64,000 nt of DNA. Source: Aureococcus anophagefferens (taxonomy: Eukaryota; Sar; Pelagophyceae; Pelagomonadales; Pelagomonadaceae). Shown piece after piece: positions 1 to 8,864 of the stretch. The notes below the pieces were generated by a model. It had not been told where the DNA came from. It was given only the letters and a program-made list of their open reading frames with translations, and searched no databases. The translations under genes and the position numbers were made by a program. Every line of letters begins with the position of its first letter. The first letter of the stretch is position 1. Where the stretch lies: positions 1,667,529 to 1,731,528 of the forward strand of contig NW_008705568.1 in the NCBI RefSeq assembly GCF_000186865.1, read 5' to 3'.

Positions 1-431
1 TCACCGGAATCCGAGTCTTCTTCGAACGCGCCGGAATCCGCCGGCGCGTCCTCCGAGTCGGAGCCGGCGGCGCACGCGTCGTCCTTCCACTCGCAGCCCC
101 TCTTGCCGGCCACGCGCTTCGACTTGCAGTCCCGCTTCGCGTCGATCTCCTCGCACTTGACCTTGCGGCAGGCCTCCGTCGCGAAGCTCCACTGGCAGAA
201 GTTGTGGTACTTGGACTTGCGGCAGTTCTTCTTCGCGAGCGAGCCGCACGCCTTCCGCTTGCCCTTGCACTTCTTCTTGCCCTTGCTCCAGGAGCACGTG
301 CTCTTGTAGGCGGCGCTCTTGCACACCTTGCGGTTCGTGATCTCCGAGCACTTGACGGCGAGCGCGCGAGACGCGCCGCCGGCGACGATCAACGAGAGAA
401 GGACGCCGAAGTTCGCGAGGGGCGCGCGCAT
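1..431 (-). CDS. Secreted Cys/Lys-rich repeat protein (3' end off window)
   Basis: The start codon is at 431-429 and the frame is still open at base 1, so 143 residues are seen and the C-terminus is missing. Residues 1 to about 25 form a signal peptide (hydrophobic core, then ALA). The mature part is three approximate repeats of about 30 residues with spacing C-x7/8-C-x8/10-C-x-W-x5/6-C, very rich in Lys, followed by an acidic Ser/Asp tail. The regular Cys spacing suggests disulfide-stabilised modules in an extracellular or luminal protein. I do not recognise the family and infer no function. A second minus-strand frame over 1-351 is a shadow: it lacks the signal peptide and scrambles the Cys pattern. 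Confidence 0.7.
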   Translation of the reverse strand, partial: MRAPLANFGVLLSLIVAGGASRALAVKCSEITNRKVCKSAAYKSTCSWSKGKKKCKGKRKACGSLAKKNCRKSKYHNFCQWSFATEACRKVKCEEIDAKRDCKSKRVAGKRGCEWKDDACAAGSDSEDAPADSGAFEEDSDSG

Positions 432-954
432 GGTCCGCGGCCTGGCGGGGGCGGGGGTCGGGCGGTGCGCGGCCGGGGGGGGGGGGGGTCGGAGGGTCTC
501 TGCGCGTTCCCCCCGGCGTCTGGCGCGTCGCCGGCGCGTTCCGAGAGGTCGAGAGCCTCTTGGGCGAGTTCGGCGGCGCCTTCGGTCGAGGGCGTCGGTC
601 GGGGGGTCCTGGGCGCGTCGCCAGGCGCGCCGGAGGGGTCGGGGGTAGGTCGCGCGAGGAGCCGGGGGCGGCGTTGGGGGCGGCGCGGGTATGGGGCGCC
701 GGCGCGCGCCCAATCTGTTGCTCGTGCGTCGTGAAATTGGCTTGGCCCCTGAGGTGCGCTCGGCGGCCGACTTATTTGCGGCGCGGCGACGAGGCCGCGC
801 GTCGCTTCGCGACTTGCTTCGCGACTTGCTTCGCGATCCCCCATAGACTCGCACGAAGAGGGGGGCATTAAGAATCGCAGAGGCCGCGGCGGGGACGTCG
901 CGGCGTCGGGGGCGCGCGCGCGGCGCGGCGGGCCGCGGCGGCCGCGGGCCTCGC
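432..954. other. Intergenic, 523 bp
   Basis: This lies between the start of the Cys-rich gene and the end of the thiolase gene. It holds a run of about a dozen G near 477-488 and a 12-bp tandem repeat at 804-837. The ORFs here on both strands are low-complexity Arg/Gly/Pro translations of GC-rich DNA. No convincing exon or RNA gene is seen. Confidence 0.6.
804..837. repeat. 12-bp tandem repeat
   Basis: The unit gcttcgcgactt occurs at 804-815 and 816-827, with a partial third copy to 837. It is a short direct repeat in intergenic DNA with no evident function. Confidence 0.85.
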
Positions 955-2765
955 TCAGTTCGGGTAGCGCTCGAGGAGGCAGGAGTGGCCGATGCCGCCG
1001 TCGGCGCAGGCGGCGACGAGGGCGAACTGCTCGCCGGAGCGCTGGAGGCGGTTCGACGCGGTCGTGACGATGCGGCTGCCCGTCGCGCCGAAGGGGTGGC
1101 CGAGGCTCAGGCTGCCGCCCTGCGTGTTGACCTGGGCAGGACAAGAGTGATTCAAGTTCGCTTCAACGTGAGTGTTCCGCGCGCGCGCGTTCCGGAAAAA
1201 TCATCCACGCTTCGAGGCCGTTCCAAGAGATGATCGCTCGTCCAAAAATCAGCCGAAACGAGTGGAAAACGGCCGAGAGAGGAGCCTTTGAAGTTGGGAA
1301 TTTCGCACTCTTTTCCCGCCCATTGTGTTGACCTTGGCGAAGTCCATCTCGCCGAGCTTCTGCGTGCGGTTCGGGAGGAAGTCCGCGGCGAACTTGTCGC
1401 TGTTCATGGCCGCGAAGTTGGACAGGACCTGGCCCGCGAAGGCCTCGTGCATCTCGACGACGCCGACCTGGGCCGGCATCGAATCTTCGACCCGACGTCG
1501 ACGTAAGCGACTGCGACGGTGTCGACGCGAGGCGTTCCGCCGTGCGTCGAGCACTCGACGAGCGCGATCGATTCGTCCAAAAGCCGGCCGCATCGACGTC
1601 GATTCGACCGAGCTCGAGAGGTTTGAAGTTTGGCCGGAAGAACCCGACCGGCGGTCGATTTCGGCGCGGGCGCCGACGTCCTTGAGGTCGAGCTTCGCGT
1701 CGTTGAGCACCTTGGAGACGGCGTAGGTCGGGCCCAGCAACAGCTCCTCGAAGGGGTCGACGGCGGCGAAGGTCCAGTGGCGCAGGTAGGCCTTGGGCTT
1801 GAAGCCCAGCGCGAGCGCCTTCTCCTCGGACATGACGAGCGTCGCGGCCGCGCCGTCCGTGAGGAAGGACGAGTTCGCCGCCGTGTGCGTGCCCGTCTCG
1901 TTCTTGATGAAGGCGGGCTTGAGCTTGGCCAGCTTCTCCGGCGTCGAGCCGGCCTTGATGCCGTTCTCCGAGAGGTCCGCGCCCTGCACGCCCGGCACGA
2001 GCTCCTCGGCGTAGAGGCCGTCGTCGTGGGCCTGCTGGGCCCGCGTGTGGCTCATGAGCGTGTAGTCGTCCTGGTCCTTGCGCGAGATGCCGAACTTGGC
2101 CGCGAGGCGGTCCGAGCTGTGGCCCATCACTTCTCCCGTCGTGAAGTTGGAGATGCTCGGCGCCTCCGGCGCCAGGTCCTTGAGCTTGAGGCCCTTCAAG
2201 AGGCCCAGGGCGCCCGCGGGCCCCTTCTTCAGGGCCTTGGCCGCGCCGAGGAGCCGCTTGCGCACGGGGCGGCTGTAGCGGATCGGCACGTCGGAGAACG
2301 TCTCGCAGCCGCCCGCGACGACGACGTCGGCCTGGCCCGCGAGGATCTTCTCGGCGCCCTGGCAGATGGCGGCGTTGGAGCTCACGCAGGCCAGGGTGAC
2401 CGTGTGGGCGGGCACGTCGATCGGGTAGCCCGCGTGCATGGCCGCCTCGCGGGCGATGTTCGACGTGCGGCTCTCCTGGATGACGGTGCCGTAGAGGACG
2501 TAGTCCACGAGGGACGCGTCGAGGCCCGTCTTCTGCATGAGCCCCGTGAGCGACATCTTCGCGAGGTCCACGGCCATGACGTCCTGGTAGATGGTCTGCG
2601 ACAGCGCGAAGGGGATGCGCACGCCGTCGACGATGACGACGTTCTTGCCCCCCGTGGAGAGGGACCGGGCGCGCGACGACAGCGCGCGCGACGACAGCGA
2701 CTTGAGGCCTGCGGGGGTCGGGGGTGGGACGCGTTGTTTGCGGGCTCCGGCGACGCACCCAACAT
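955..2765 (-). CDS. HADHB: Mitochondrial acetyl-CoA acyltransferase (trifunctional beta-type thiolase)
   Basis: This enzyme cleaves 3-ketoacyl-CoA with CoA in the last step of beta-oxidation. Exons on the minus strand are 2765-2759, 2708-1678, 1467-1333 and 1131-955, giving 449 residues in one frame. The N-terminus ([19 protein letters not shown]) is a typical mitochondrial presequence; it comes from a 7-nt first exon and a 50-nt intron that I inferred. Catalytic landmarks are present: nucleophile Cys in [10 protein letters not shown], His in [18 protein letters not shown], and the C-terminal CADGGIGH loop. The region before [14 protein letters not shown] matches the HADHB subfamily rather than cytosolic thiolases. 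Two introners interrupt it (1132-1332 and 1468-1677). It is divergent from the membrane-protein gene at 2893, with about 127 bp between the starts. Confidence 0.88.
1132..1332 (-). mobile_element. Introner F1 in thiolase (201 nt, GT-AG)
   Basis: The target duplication GTCAACAC lies on both sides in gene sense. The left copy gives the GT donor, and the terminal repeat ends CCTGCCCAG as acceptor. The 5' terminal repeat is mutated to AATGGGCGGG. Removal joins FAKV to NTQGG in frame. Confidence 0.93.
1468..1677 (-). mobile_element. Degenerate introner F2 in thiolase (210 nt, GT-AG)
   Basis: Both terminal repeats have diverged, reading CCGCGCCG and CCGGCCCAG instead of the CTGTGTGG/CCACACAG pair. 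The internal core (ggcttttggacgaatcgat) is recognisable. The target duplications GTCGGCGC and GTCGGCGT differ by one base. Removal joins LKD to [10 protein letters not shown]. This is an older copy than the others. Confidence 0.85.
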
Positions 2766-2892
2766 TGTGTTGCTTGAGAACACTGTGGCAGAATTGTCAA
2801 GTTCAGGTGCAACGCAAACCCAAGATGATGCTGCCCAGATGCGGCATCGCTGCCCGGGCCCACGCGACATTCGAGAAGTCTTTTGCTGCGCG

Positions 2893-3375
2893 ATGGTGTC
2901 GATCTTCGCGCGGTTGCTCGCGGCCCTCGTGGTGGGCTTGGCCATTGGTCAGGATCCGACCCTCTCCCCCACCGCCGCCAGCAACGCGACGGCGCCCACC
3001 GCGACGCCCGCGCCGTCCGTGGCGGCGGCCAACGCGACGGCGCCGACCGCGACGACGGCGCCGTCGTCCTCGTCGACCACGCCGAGCCCGAGCCTGTCTC
3101 CGGCCCCGAGCACCACGTCTCCGGCCCCGAGCACCGCGACCTCCACCGACGCGCCGACGGCGGCCGGCGGCGGCGGCGGCGGCGGCTCCGACGACGACGA
3201 CGACGGGATGAGCGGCGGCATGATCGCCTTCGTGACCATCCTCTGCATCGTCGTCTTCGTCGCCGTCATCCTCTTCGCCGGCTTCAAGATGCGCGCGGAC
3301 CGCCGGGGCCTCGGCGAGTTCCGCGAGGGCCTCTCGCCCGGCGCGCAGAACCCCCTGGGCAACGACCGCCTGTAA
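2893..3375 (+). CDS. Type I membrane protein with Ser/Thr/Pro stalk
   Basis: The product is 160 residues. A signal peptide (about 1-19, ending GLAIGQ) is followed by a stalk of about 80 residues of Ala, Thr, Ser and Pro with several Asn-Ala-Thr sequons, probably heavily glycosylated. A Gly run and five Asp come next, then one membrane segment (about 109-131, Ile/Val/Phe-rich) and a basic cytosolic tail of about 28 residues. The start was chosen at 2893 because it begins the signal peptide; upstream in-frame codons belong to the promoter shared with the thiolase. The layout resembles small cell-surface mucin-like proteins. I do not recognise a family. Confidence 0.75.
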   Translation: MVSIFARLLAALVVGLAIGQDPTLSPTAASNATAPTATPAPSVAAANATAPTATTAPSSSSTTPSPSLSPAPSTTSPAPSTATSTDAPTAAGGGGGGGSDDDDDGMSGGMIAFVTILCIVVFVAVILFAGFKMRADRRGLGEFREGLSPGAQNPLGNDRL

Positions 3376-3438
3376 GCCACGTCGCCGCGAGGACCAGGGC
3401 CATAGCCGGGGCCAAGGCCACGCAAGGAGAGAGCAAGG

Positions 3439-3952
3439 TTACGCCTCGACCTCGTGGCGGCAGACGGGGCAGGTCCGGTGGTCCCGGAACCACGTGAGCA
3501 GCGCCGGCTTCTCGAAGCAGTGGCCGCAGGGCAGGTCGTAGACGACGGCGCCCGGCGCGACGAGGGACCGCGTGATGAGGTCCTCGACGCGCTCGCCGGG
3601 CCGCACGGCGCGCCGGGGCAGCGCGCGGATCGCCGCGAGGCTCAGGCCCCGTTTGGGCACGTCCTCGTCCAAGCGCAGCAGCTCGTCGTAGTCGTCGCCG
3701 CCGGACCGCTCCGCGCGGTGCACGCGCTCCTCGCGGTGGACGTCGCCGCGGCCCGCGCGGCCCCCGCCGCCGCGCCGGGGCCCGCCGAGCGCCGCCGCGC
3801 GGCCGCCGGCCTCGAGGCGCGGGGCGCCAAAGGCCGCGTCCTCGCGGTCCATCGCACCTGCGGTCGCGCCTCGCGCGATGGGCGACCGGCGGCGCGCACG
3901 CACCCTTCATCTCGTCGAAGGACATGGCCGCCATCGCGCCCATGCGCGCCAT
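3439..3952 (-). CDS. Variant RING-type protein lacking zinc site I
   Basis: Exons are 3952-3904 and 3857-3439 around a 46-nt GT-AG intron, giving 155 residues. The C-terminal 60 residues follow the RNF126-like layout: a GLS..AI..LP lead, then LPCGHCFEKPALLTWF and TCPVCRHE. RING site II ligands (C3, H4, C7, C8) are present. All four site I ligands are absent: the first CxxC is replaced by a segment without Cys, the fifth ligand is Glu and the sixth is Ala. No intron or other frame supplies the missing Cys pair. A single-zinc fold as in SP-RING is possible, so E2 recruitment or ubiquitin ligase activity cannot be assumed. The N-terminal half is Met- and Gly/Arg-rich and unassigned. It is convergent with the gene ending at 3375. 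Confidence 0.72.
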
Positions 3953-4129
3953 CGCGTTCCGTCGAGCTCTCCCAACGCTGTATTACTTCAGTGCTGTATT
4001 TAGAAACGGCCAAGTTGAACTTCAAGTTGACTAAGTTATTGAAGGGGCCGTGCGCCCGCGTGCGCCCGACTGGCGCCCGCCGGTGAGAGGAGCCCGAGAA
4101 GCCCGCGGGGGGAACCAAGTTGCCGCCGC

Positions 4130-5086
4130 TTATTCGACGTCGAGGGGCGGCAGGACGTCGCAGCGCGTGATGAAGTCGAGGAGGGGGAATTCGGCGTCGA
4201 GGTAGGCCGCGCCCCGGTTGCGGATCTTGCCGCTCTCCGGCGCGTGGCCGCCGAAGGCGGCCATGTCGCCGTAGCCGGAGTAGAAGCGGTCCAGCGCCGC
4301 GTAGCTCGCCGCGCCGACGACCTTCCCGAAGGGCACCTCCCAGGGCGACCGGCCGAGGCCCGTGTCGCGGTAGGTGAAGAAGAACTCGGTCGTCCGCGAG
4401 TCCGGGCCGGACCCCGCGAAGGCGAGGTAGCCCCGCTTCATGGGCCGCGGCTGCTTCAGGTCGAGCCACTGCGGGTCGTCTTGCACGCGGCCCTTCGCGC
4501 GCCACGCCTTGGACACGGCCACGTCGCCCGCGACGCCCGTCTGGCAGAGGAAGCCCTTGACGGACCGGAACAGGCCCACGCGCGACGAGAAGAAGCCGCC
4601 CTCGACCATGTCGAGGAACCGGCGCGCGCCGACCGGCGCCCACTCGGGAAAGACGTCGACGACGACGGGGCCCGCGGTCGTCGCGCAGGCCACGCGCGTC
4701 TTCGTCGACGGCGGCTCGGCGGCGGCCGCCTCCGGCCCCGCGGGCAGGCCGGGCACCTGCTGCAGGGGCCGCGCGAGGTACCGCGCGTCCGCGTCCCTCC
4801 GCTCGCGCTCGCGGTCCGCGGCCGCGGCGCGCCGCGCCTCCTCCGCGGCCGCGACCGCCGCGTCGTGCGCGCCCTTGCGGAGCACGCCGTCCGTGCTCAG
4901 CCACGCGTGCTGCTGGCTCTGGGGCTCGGACTGGGACACGTAGAGCGCGGCGCCGACCATGACGACGAGGAAGGCGACGACGGCGACCTGGAAGCAGGCG
5001 CTCTCGCTCTTGTCGCTCTTCTCCTGGCTGTCGTCGTCGTCGGCGGCGGTCTGGCCCTCGACGTCCTTCGCCGGGCCGCGCCGCAT
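4130..5086 (-). CDS. Membrane-anchored cyclophilin-type peptidyl-prolyl isomerase
   Basis: The product is 318 residues as a single exon, starting at 5086. A cytosolic N-terminus with an acidic patch is followed by one membrane segment at about 31-50, then a charged Ala/Glu/Arg helix, then a cyclophilin-like domain from about 135 to the end (TAGPVVVDVFPEWAPVGARR, FRSVKGFLCQTG, TEFFFTYRDT, PFGKVV). The topology is type II, putting the isomerase domain in the secretory lumen. Canonical active-site residues are only partly kept, since the FxxQxG motif reads FLCQTG. Activity is therefore uncertain, as in many divergent algal cyclophilins. The longer upstream reading begins at a TTG and was not used. 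Confidence 0.75.
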   Translation of the reverse strand: MRRGPAKDVEGQTAADDDDSQEKSDKSESACFQVAVVAFLVVMVGAALYVSQSEPQSQQHAWLSTDGVLRKGAHDAAVAAAEEARRAAAADRERERRDADARYLARPLQQVPGLPAGPEAAAAEPPSTKTRVACATTAGPVVVDVFPEWAPVGARRFLDMVEGGFFSSRVGLFRSVKGFLCQTGVAGDVAVSKAWRAKGRVQDDPQWLDLKQPRPMKRGYLAFAGSGPDSRTTEFFFTYRDTGLGRSPWEVPFGKVVGAASYAALDRFYSGYGDMAAFGGHAPESGKIRNRGAAYLDAEFPLLDFITRCDVLPPLDVE

Positions 5087-5215
5087 ATCGCGCCCGCTAC
5101 GCTGGTTGCGGAGACAAGCGATTGCCAAGCTCTCTCACATAAGCCTCTGCCACACGCTTCGGCCACAGCTCGCCGCGCGCGCCCGCAGCGCCCTTCCGGA
5201 TGCGCACCCGCGCGC

Positions 5216-6049
5216 TTACGAGCCGGGCCGCGCGAACCGCAGGATCGACAGGAGCTCGTTGCCTGCGCGGGCGGCCCCGTCATTGCCTGCGCGGCGCCCC
5301 TCGCGGCGCGGGCCCGCGGACGCGCGCGCTTCGTGGCGACCGTGGTCCGCTCGAGGCCGTCCGCGGCGAGGATGCGCGCGATGTCGTCCGGGTCGTTCTC
5401 CTCGACGACGACGACGTAGAAGCGGCCCCGCGGCGAGAGCGCGCGGGTCACGTCCGGCAGGAGGCGGTCGAGGACCTCGCGGCCTGCGGCGCGGCGGTCG
5501 AAATGGCGCGCGGCGACTTCCGCACGCACCGCGGTCGCCGCCGGCCCAGCTCGCCTCGATGCCCGCGCCGCCGACCTCGGCCCGCGGCGTCGGCACGTAC
5601 GGCGGGTTGAATACGAGGACGTCGACGGAGCCGCGCGCGAGGCACCTGCGGGCGCCGCGTGATGCCTTCCGCGCCGCCGAGGGACGCCGCCGTACGCGCG
5701 TCGCGAGGTCGCCGCGGACGACGTCGACGCGCGCGCCGTTCGCCGCCGCGGTCCGCGCGGACAGCGCGCAGGCCCGAGGATTGACGTCGACGCAGACCAC
5801 GCGCGGCGCCTGCGCCGCGAGCAGCGCGGCGACGTAGGCCGACACGACGCCGCTGCCGGGCCCGACCTCGACGACGGTCGCGTCGCCCAGGGCCCGCAGG
5901 GACGACCGCTCGGCAAAGAGGGCGTCGAGGAGGAGGAAGGTGTCCTCCGCCGGCTCGTAGACCGCGTCCCAGTCGGCGAACGACGCGTGGTCCAGCGACG
6001 GCACGAAGCCGTCGAGCGCGGCGTCGGACGCGTCCAGTTGTGCTGCCAT
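5216..6049 (-). CDS. N6AMT1: HEMK2-type protein-glutamine N5-methyltransferase
   Basis: Exons are 6049-5530, 5483-5322 and 5262-5216, with introns of 46 and 59 nt, giving 242 residues. This SAM-dependent enzyme methylates the GGQ glutamine of eukaryotic release factor eRF1, normally with a TRMT112 partner. The match to the family is strong: YEPAEDTFLLLDAL at the N-terminus, the SAM motif VEVGPGSGVVSAY, the catalytic NPPY in FNPPYVPTP, GIEASWAGG, and the C-terminal ELLSILRF. Between the DLATR and VDVLVF segments there is an insert of about 15-20 residues rich in Arg/Ala relative to the human protein. It might be an unrecognised short intron, but no GT-AG pair there keeps the frame. Confidence 0.85.
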   Translation of the reverse strand: MAAQLDASDAALDGFVPSLDHASFADWDAVYEPAEDTFLLLDALFAERSSLRALGDATVVEVGPGSGVVSAYVAALLAAQAPRVVCVDVNPRACALSARTAAANGARVDVVRGDLATRVRRRPSAARKASRGARRCLARGSVDVLVFNPPYVPTPRAEVGGAGIEASWAGGDRGACGSRRAPFRPPRRRPRGPRPPPAGRDPRALAAGPLLRRRRRGERPGRHRAHPRRGRPRADHGRHEARASAGPRREGRRAGNDGAARAGNELLSILRFARPGS

Positions 6050-6217
6050 TATATGTGCACTCAGCGGCGCGACGCGCTCGCCATGCTCTCCCTGCCAAGC
6101 TTGAAGCGGCATCAACCTCGGCGTCAAGATGAAGGCAACGACTTTGTCACAAGTTGGGGCAGCCCCGCCGGTTGCTCGCTTGCGCGTCGCAGCGCCTCTC
6201 TGCCGCAGCGCCCCGCC

Positions 6218-7201
6218 ATGGTCGAGGCGTCGACGTCGACGGCGCCCGCCGTGGACGGTGCGCCCCGCGTCGACGCGGGCACGGCGACGGACCCGAAGGA
6301 GGCGACGCACTGCTTCGACGTGCCCATCGTCGACCTGCGCGACCAGCGGCCGCCGTCGGCGCCGCCGCGGGGCGCGCGCGCGCCGACGCCCGGCGCCCTG
6401 GGGAGCCCGGGCCTGCCGCCCGGGGCCCGCGAGGGCATCTACGGCGGCGACGACCTCGCGGCGGGCGGCGCGGGCCTCGGCGCCATGGACCTCCGGGGCC
6501 TCACGCCGCGGTCCGCGGCCGCGCGGCCGCCGCCCCCGCCGCACGGGAGCCCGGCGGCTTCGGCGGTCCGCAACGCCCCGGAGAGCCCCCGGAGCCCGGC
6601 GTCGCCCGGCGGCGGTTTCGGCGCGGAGCTCAACGTCTGCGACCACTGCGGGAAGAACGGCGCGGAGAAGCGCTGCGGCCGCTGCTGGACCGCGCGCTAT
6701 TGCGGCGAAAACTGCCAGCGCGAGGCCTGGCTCACGCACAAGACGGCCTGCCGCCGGCGGCCGAAGCCCAGCGCGGACGAGGACTTCTCGCGGAAGCACG
6801 GGCCCAAGATCGACGGCGTGCCCGTCGCCGCGACGACGACCTTCTCGCTCTGCGCGCGCTGCCACCGCTTCGACCAGACCAAGGAGCCCGAGCAGCTCCT
6901 CGGCGTCTTCGCGATCTCGGGCAAGGAGGTGCTCGCCGACGACTACGGCGGCGACTCGTCGGAGCACCGCGGCCGCCACACGTGCAAGGAGCGCGGCGTC
7001 GAGCGGACCAAGTGGAAGTGCGTCTGCAAGGGCTGCAACCGGGCCTGGTTCTGCCTCAAGTCCGTCGACCCGGACGGCGTCTTCGACGCGGAGCTCAAGT
7101 GGACGGCGAACCTCGAGGCCTTCAAGAAGTACGACCGCGACCTCGCCGAGATCGACCCCCGCGACCCGCGCCAGGAGGGCGGGCCCCGCATGAAGGTCTA
7201 G
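6218..7201 (+). CDS. MYND zinc-finger protein
   Basis: The product is 327 residues as a single exon. Residues 1 to about 135 are low-complexity Pro/Ala/Gly. A MYND finger covers about 144-182, with all eight ligands in order (CDHCG, RCGRCW, YCGENCQ, HKTAC). The C-terminal half holds a second Cys cluster (LCARCHRF, HTCKE, KCVCKGCNRAWFC) that probably binds another metal. MYND domains usually bind proline-rich partner peptides in chromatin and signalling complexes; no SET domain is present. The start at 6218 was chosen because it has the best ATG context; a longer reading continues upstream with no conserved content. Confidence 0.78.
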   Translation: MVEASTSTAPAVDGAPRVDAGTATDPKEATHCFDVPIVDLRDQRPPSAPPRGARAPTPGALGSPGLPPGAREGIYGGDDLAAGGAGLGAMDLRGLTPRSAAARPPPPPHGSPAASAVRNAPESPRSPASPGGGFGAELNVCDHCGKNGAEKRCGRCWTARYCGENCQREAWLTHKTACRRRPKPSADEDFSRKHGPKIDGVPVAATTTFSLCARCHRFDQTKEPEQLLGVFAISGKEVLADDYGGDSSEHRGRHTCKERGVERTKWKCVCKGCNRAWFCLKSVDPDGVFDAELKWTANLEAFKKYDRDLAEIDPRDPRQEGGPRMKV

Positions 7202-7295
7202 GCGCAGAGCGACCTTAGGGAGCGGGCTCCCGAGCGATCGCGGCGCCACAAACAACAGGGGGGAGGGGGGGGGTTCTTGCGCGCTTCGCGGCGCC

Positions 7296-7871
7296 TCAGC
7301 GCACCTTCGGCGAGCGCGGCGGCGCGGCGATGCGCGTCGCCAGGCGCAGGTCGCCCCGCGGGCTCAGATGCACGGCGACGTCGCCGTCCGCGTAGACCGC
7401 GTCGAGCGCGCGCGGCAGCGAAACTTCCAGGTTCCGCCACCGCGGCGCGCAGGCGGCGTCGCCCCGCGCGAGCATGCGGCCCACGGCGAGGCACTCGTCC
7501 GGCACGGCGAGGCGCGCCCGCGTGCGCCGCCACTCGGCGCCGAACGTCGCGTCCGCGACGGCGACGTCCAGGTCCTCCGCCGCGGCCCACCTGCGGGCTC
7601 TGGGTTCCGGGCGCGCCCCGAGCGGTCGCGCGCGCGCGGGGGGGGCGACGCACCGGCAGGAGCGGCTCGCGAGCGCCGCGCCGCGCCGCCGCGCGCCGAG
7701 GCGCGAAAGGATTCCTTCGAAGGTGTGGCCTTCCCGGCTGCTGGTGCCACTCTTCTGGCGACTGACGCAGATGTCGATGAGCTCCGCGATGTCCGCGGCG
7801 CGGCCGTCGATGCCCGGCGCGACGGCCGTGGCTATCAACGCCAGCCAGGGCACGACTCGCCGCACGACCAT
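7296..7871 (-). CDS. Secreted or organelle-targeted protein, weak fibrillin-like C-terminus
   Basis: Exons are 7871-7654 and 7590-7296 around a 63-nt GT-AG intron that keeps the frame, giving 170 residues. The N-terminus is a hydrophobic signal (VPWLALIATAVAPG). The C-terminal stretch LDAVYADGDVAVHLSPRGDL recalls the end of PAP/fibrillin plastid lipid-associated domains, which have a Leu-x-x-x-Tyr-x-Asp-x-x-Leu pattern there. The similarity is too short to assign. The intron was inferred because its translation is Arg/Pro-rich and its borders fit (GTGCGTCG to CCCGCAG), like other short introns nearby. Confidence 0.55.
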   Translation of the reverse strand: MVVRRVVPWLALIATAVAPGIDGRAADIAELIDICVSRQKSGTSSREGHTFEGILSRLGARRRGAALASRSCRCVAPPARARPLGARPEPRARRWAAAEDLDVAVADATFGAEWRRTRARLAVPDECLAVGRMLARGDAACAPRWRNLEVSLPRALDAVYADGDVAVHLSPRGDLRLATRIAAPPRSPKVR

Positions 7872-8293
7872 GCCGTGACCGGCCTTCTTTGGCTCGTGTT
7901 TGGATGCGATGTGTTCGCTTAATTTTAATTATACGCTTCAAGTTTCTATAAATTGAAGCGCGCTAATTGTGTGAGGCTTGTGCGCGGATTTGTGGGCGCT
8001 CGCGCTCGCACCGGTGGACCTGGATGCGCGACGGCACCCACCGTCGCCGACGAGAAGACCACGACGACCGTCGAAGAAGAGGAGTGACTACAGAAGACGG
8101 CCGCTTACGCGGCTCACAGGTCGCGGCCCCGGCGCGTCGCGGGGCCGCCGCGCGGGCCGCCGGGCGGGACCCGCGCGGCCGCCCCGGCGCCGCGAGGGTG
8201 CGCGAGGACTCCCTCCGCCGGAGCACGATGTGGAGCCGAGCCGAAAGGGACGGGGAAAGCGCGAGGGGACGAGGCGAACGGGACGCGGCGGCG
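7872..8293. other. Intergenic, 422 bp
   Basis: This lies between the start of the 7871 gene and the 3' end of the 8725 gene. A markedly AT-rich patch at about 7908-7968 contrasts with the GC-rich surroundings and is a candidate core promoter for the upstream minus-strand gene. Nothing else is identified. Confidence 0.5.
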
Positions 8294-8725
8294 CTAGAGC
8301 TCCGAGTGGAGCTCCGCGTAGAGCTTCGGCGACGGCGTGGGCGCGTCGTCGCCGTCGATGTCGTCGTCGCCGCCGATGGCGACGGAGCCGTCGACGGAGA
8401 GGACGACCTCATCCTCCTCCTCCTCCTCCGCGAAGGTCTCGACGAAATCCTGCGCGAACGCGCCCTTGCCCTCCATGAGCTCCGTGAACTTGCGCGCCTT
8501 CTTGTGCTCGATGACGGCGTCCTTGATGTTCTGGTTCAGCGAGATGACGTGCGTCTCCCACTCGGCGTCGTTGCCGTGGTTCTCGAGCCAGATGAGGCCG
8601 ATGGGGCTGCTCTTGACGATGTCGATGTCGCCGTCGCCGTCGAAGTCGATGGGATGCATGCTGCTCGAGCCGGGCTGGCACCACCCTCTCCAGAGGAGCA
8701 GCGACCCCACCAGGGCCCGGAGCAT
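8294..8725 (-). CDS. Secreted FG-GAP/VCBS-like protein fragment
   Basis: The product is 143 residues. The start at 8725 was chosen because it begins a signal peptide (MLRALVGSLLLWRGWCQPG). Residues about 24-50 form one FG-GAP/VCBS-type calcium loop (DFDGDGDIDIV followed by GLIWLENHG), the repeat unit of integrin-like beta-propellers. One blade cannot make a propeller, so this may be a truncated paralogue, or further exons may be missed. The rest is helical and ends in acidic runs. It is divergent from the hydrolase-like gene at 8865. Confidence 0.6.
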   Translation of the reverse strand: MLRALVGSLLLWRGWCQPGSSSMHPIDFDGDGDIDIVKSSPIGLIWLENHGNDAEWETHVISLNQNIKDAVIEHKKARKFTELMEGKGAFAQDFVETFAEEEEEDEVVLSVDGSVAIGGDDDIDGDDAPTPSPKLYAELHSEL

Positions 8726-8864
8726 GGCGGCGATCTGGCGCGCGTCCACGCGGCCGCCAGACGGCGAAAAAATAGTCGGCGCCTTCCAACAAAAAGGAAA
8801 CATCTTTCATTGAACATTTGGGGCAGCCCGATGTTCTCGCGCGCGATGCCGTAGCTCGCCCAGC

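Noticed and set aside
1..351. Minus-strand ORF starting at 351 as the gene at the left end.
   Set aside because: It lacks a signal peptide and Cys pattern; the frame starting at 431 has both.
5640..5720. An additional 50-nt intron (gtacgg to cccgcag) in the HEMK2-type gene.
   Set aside because: Its removal breaks the frame. A GC-donor version of 54 nt would keep it but has no supporting alignment.
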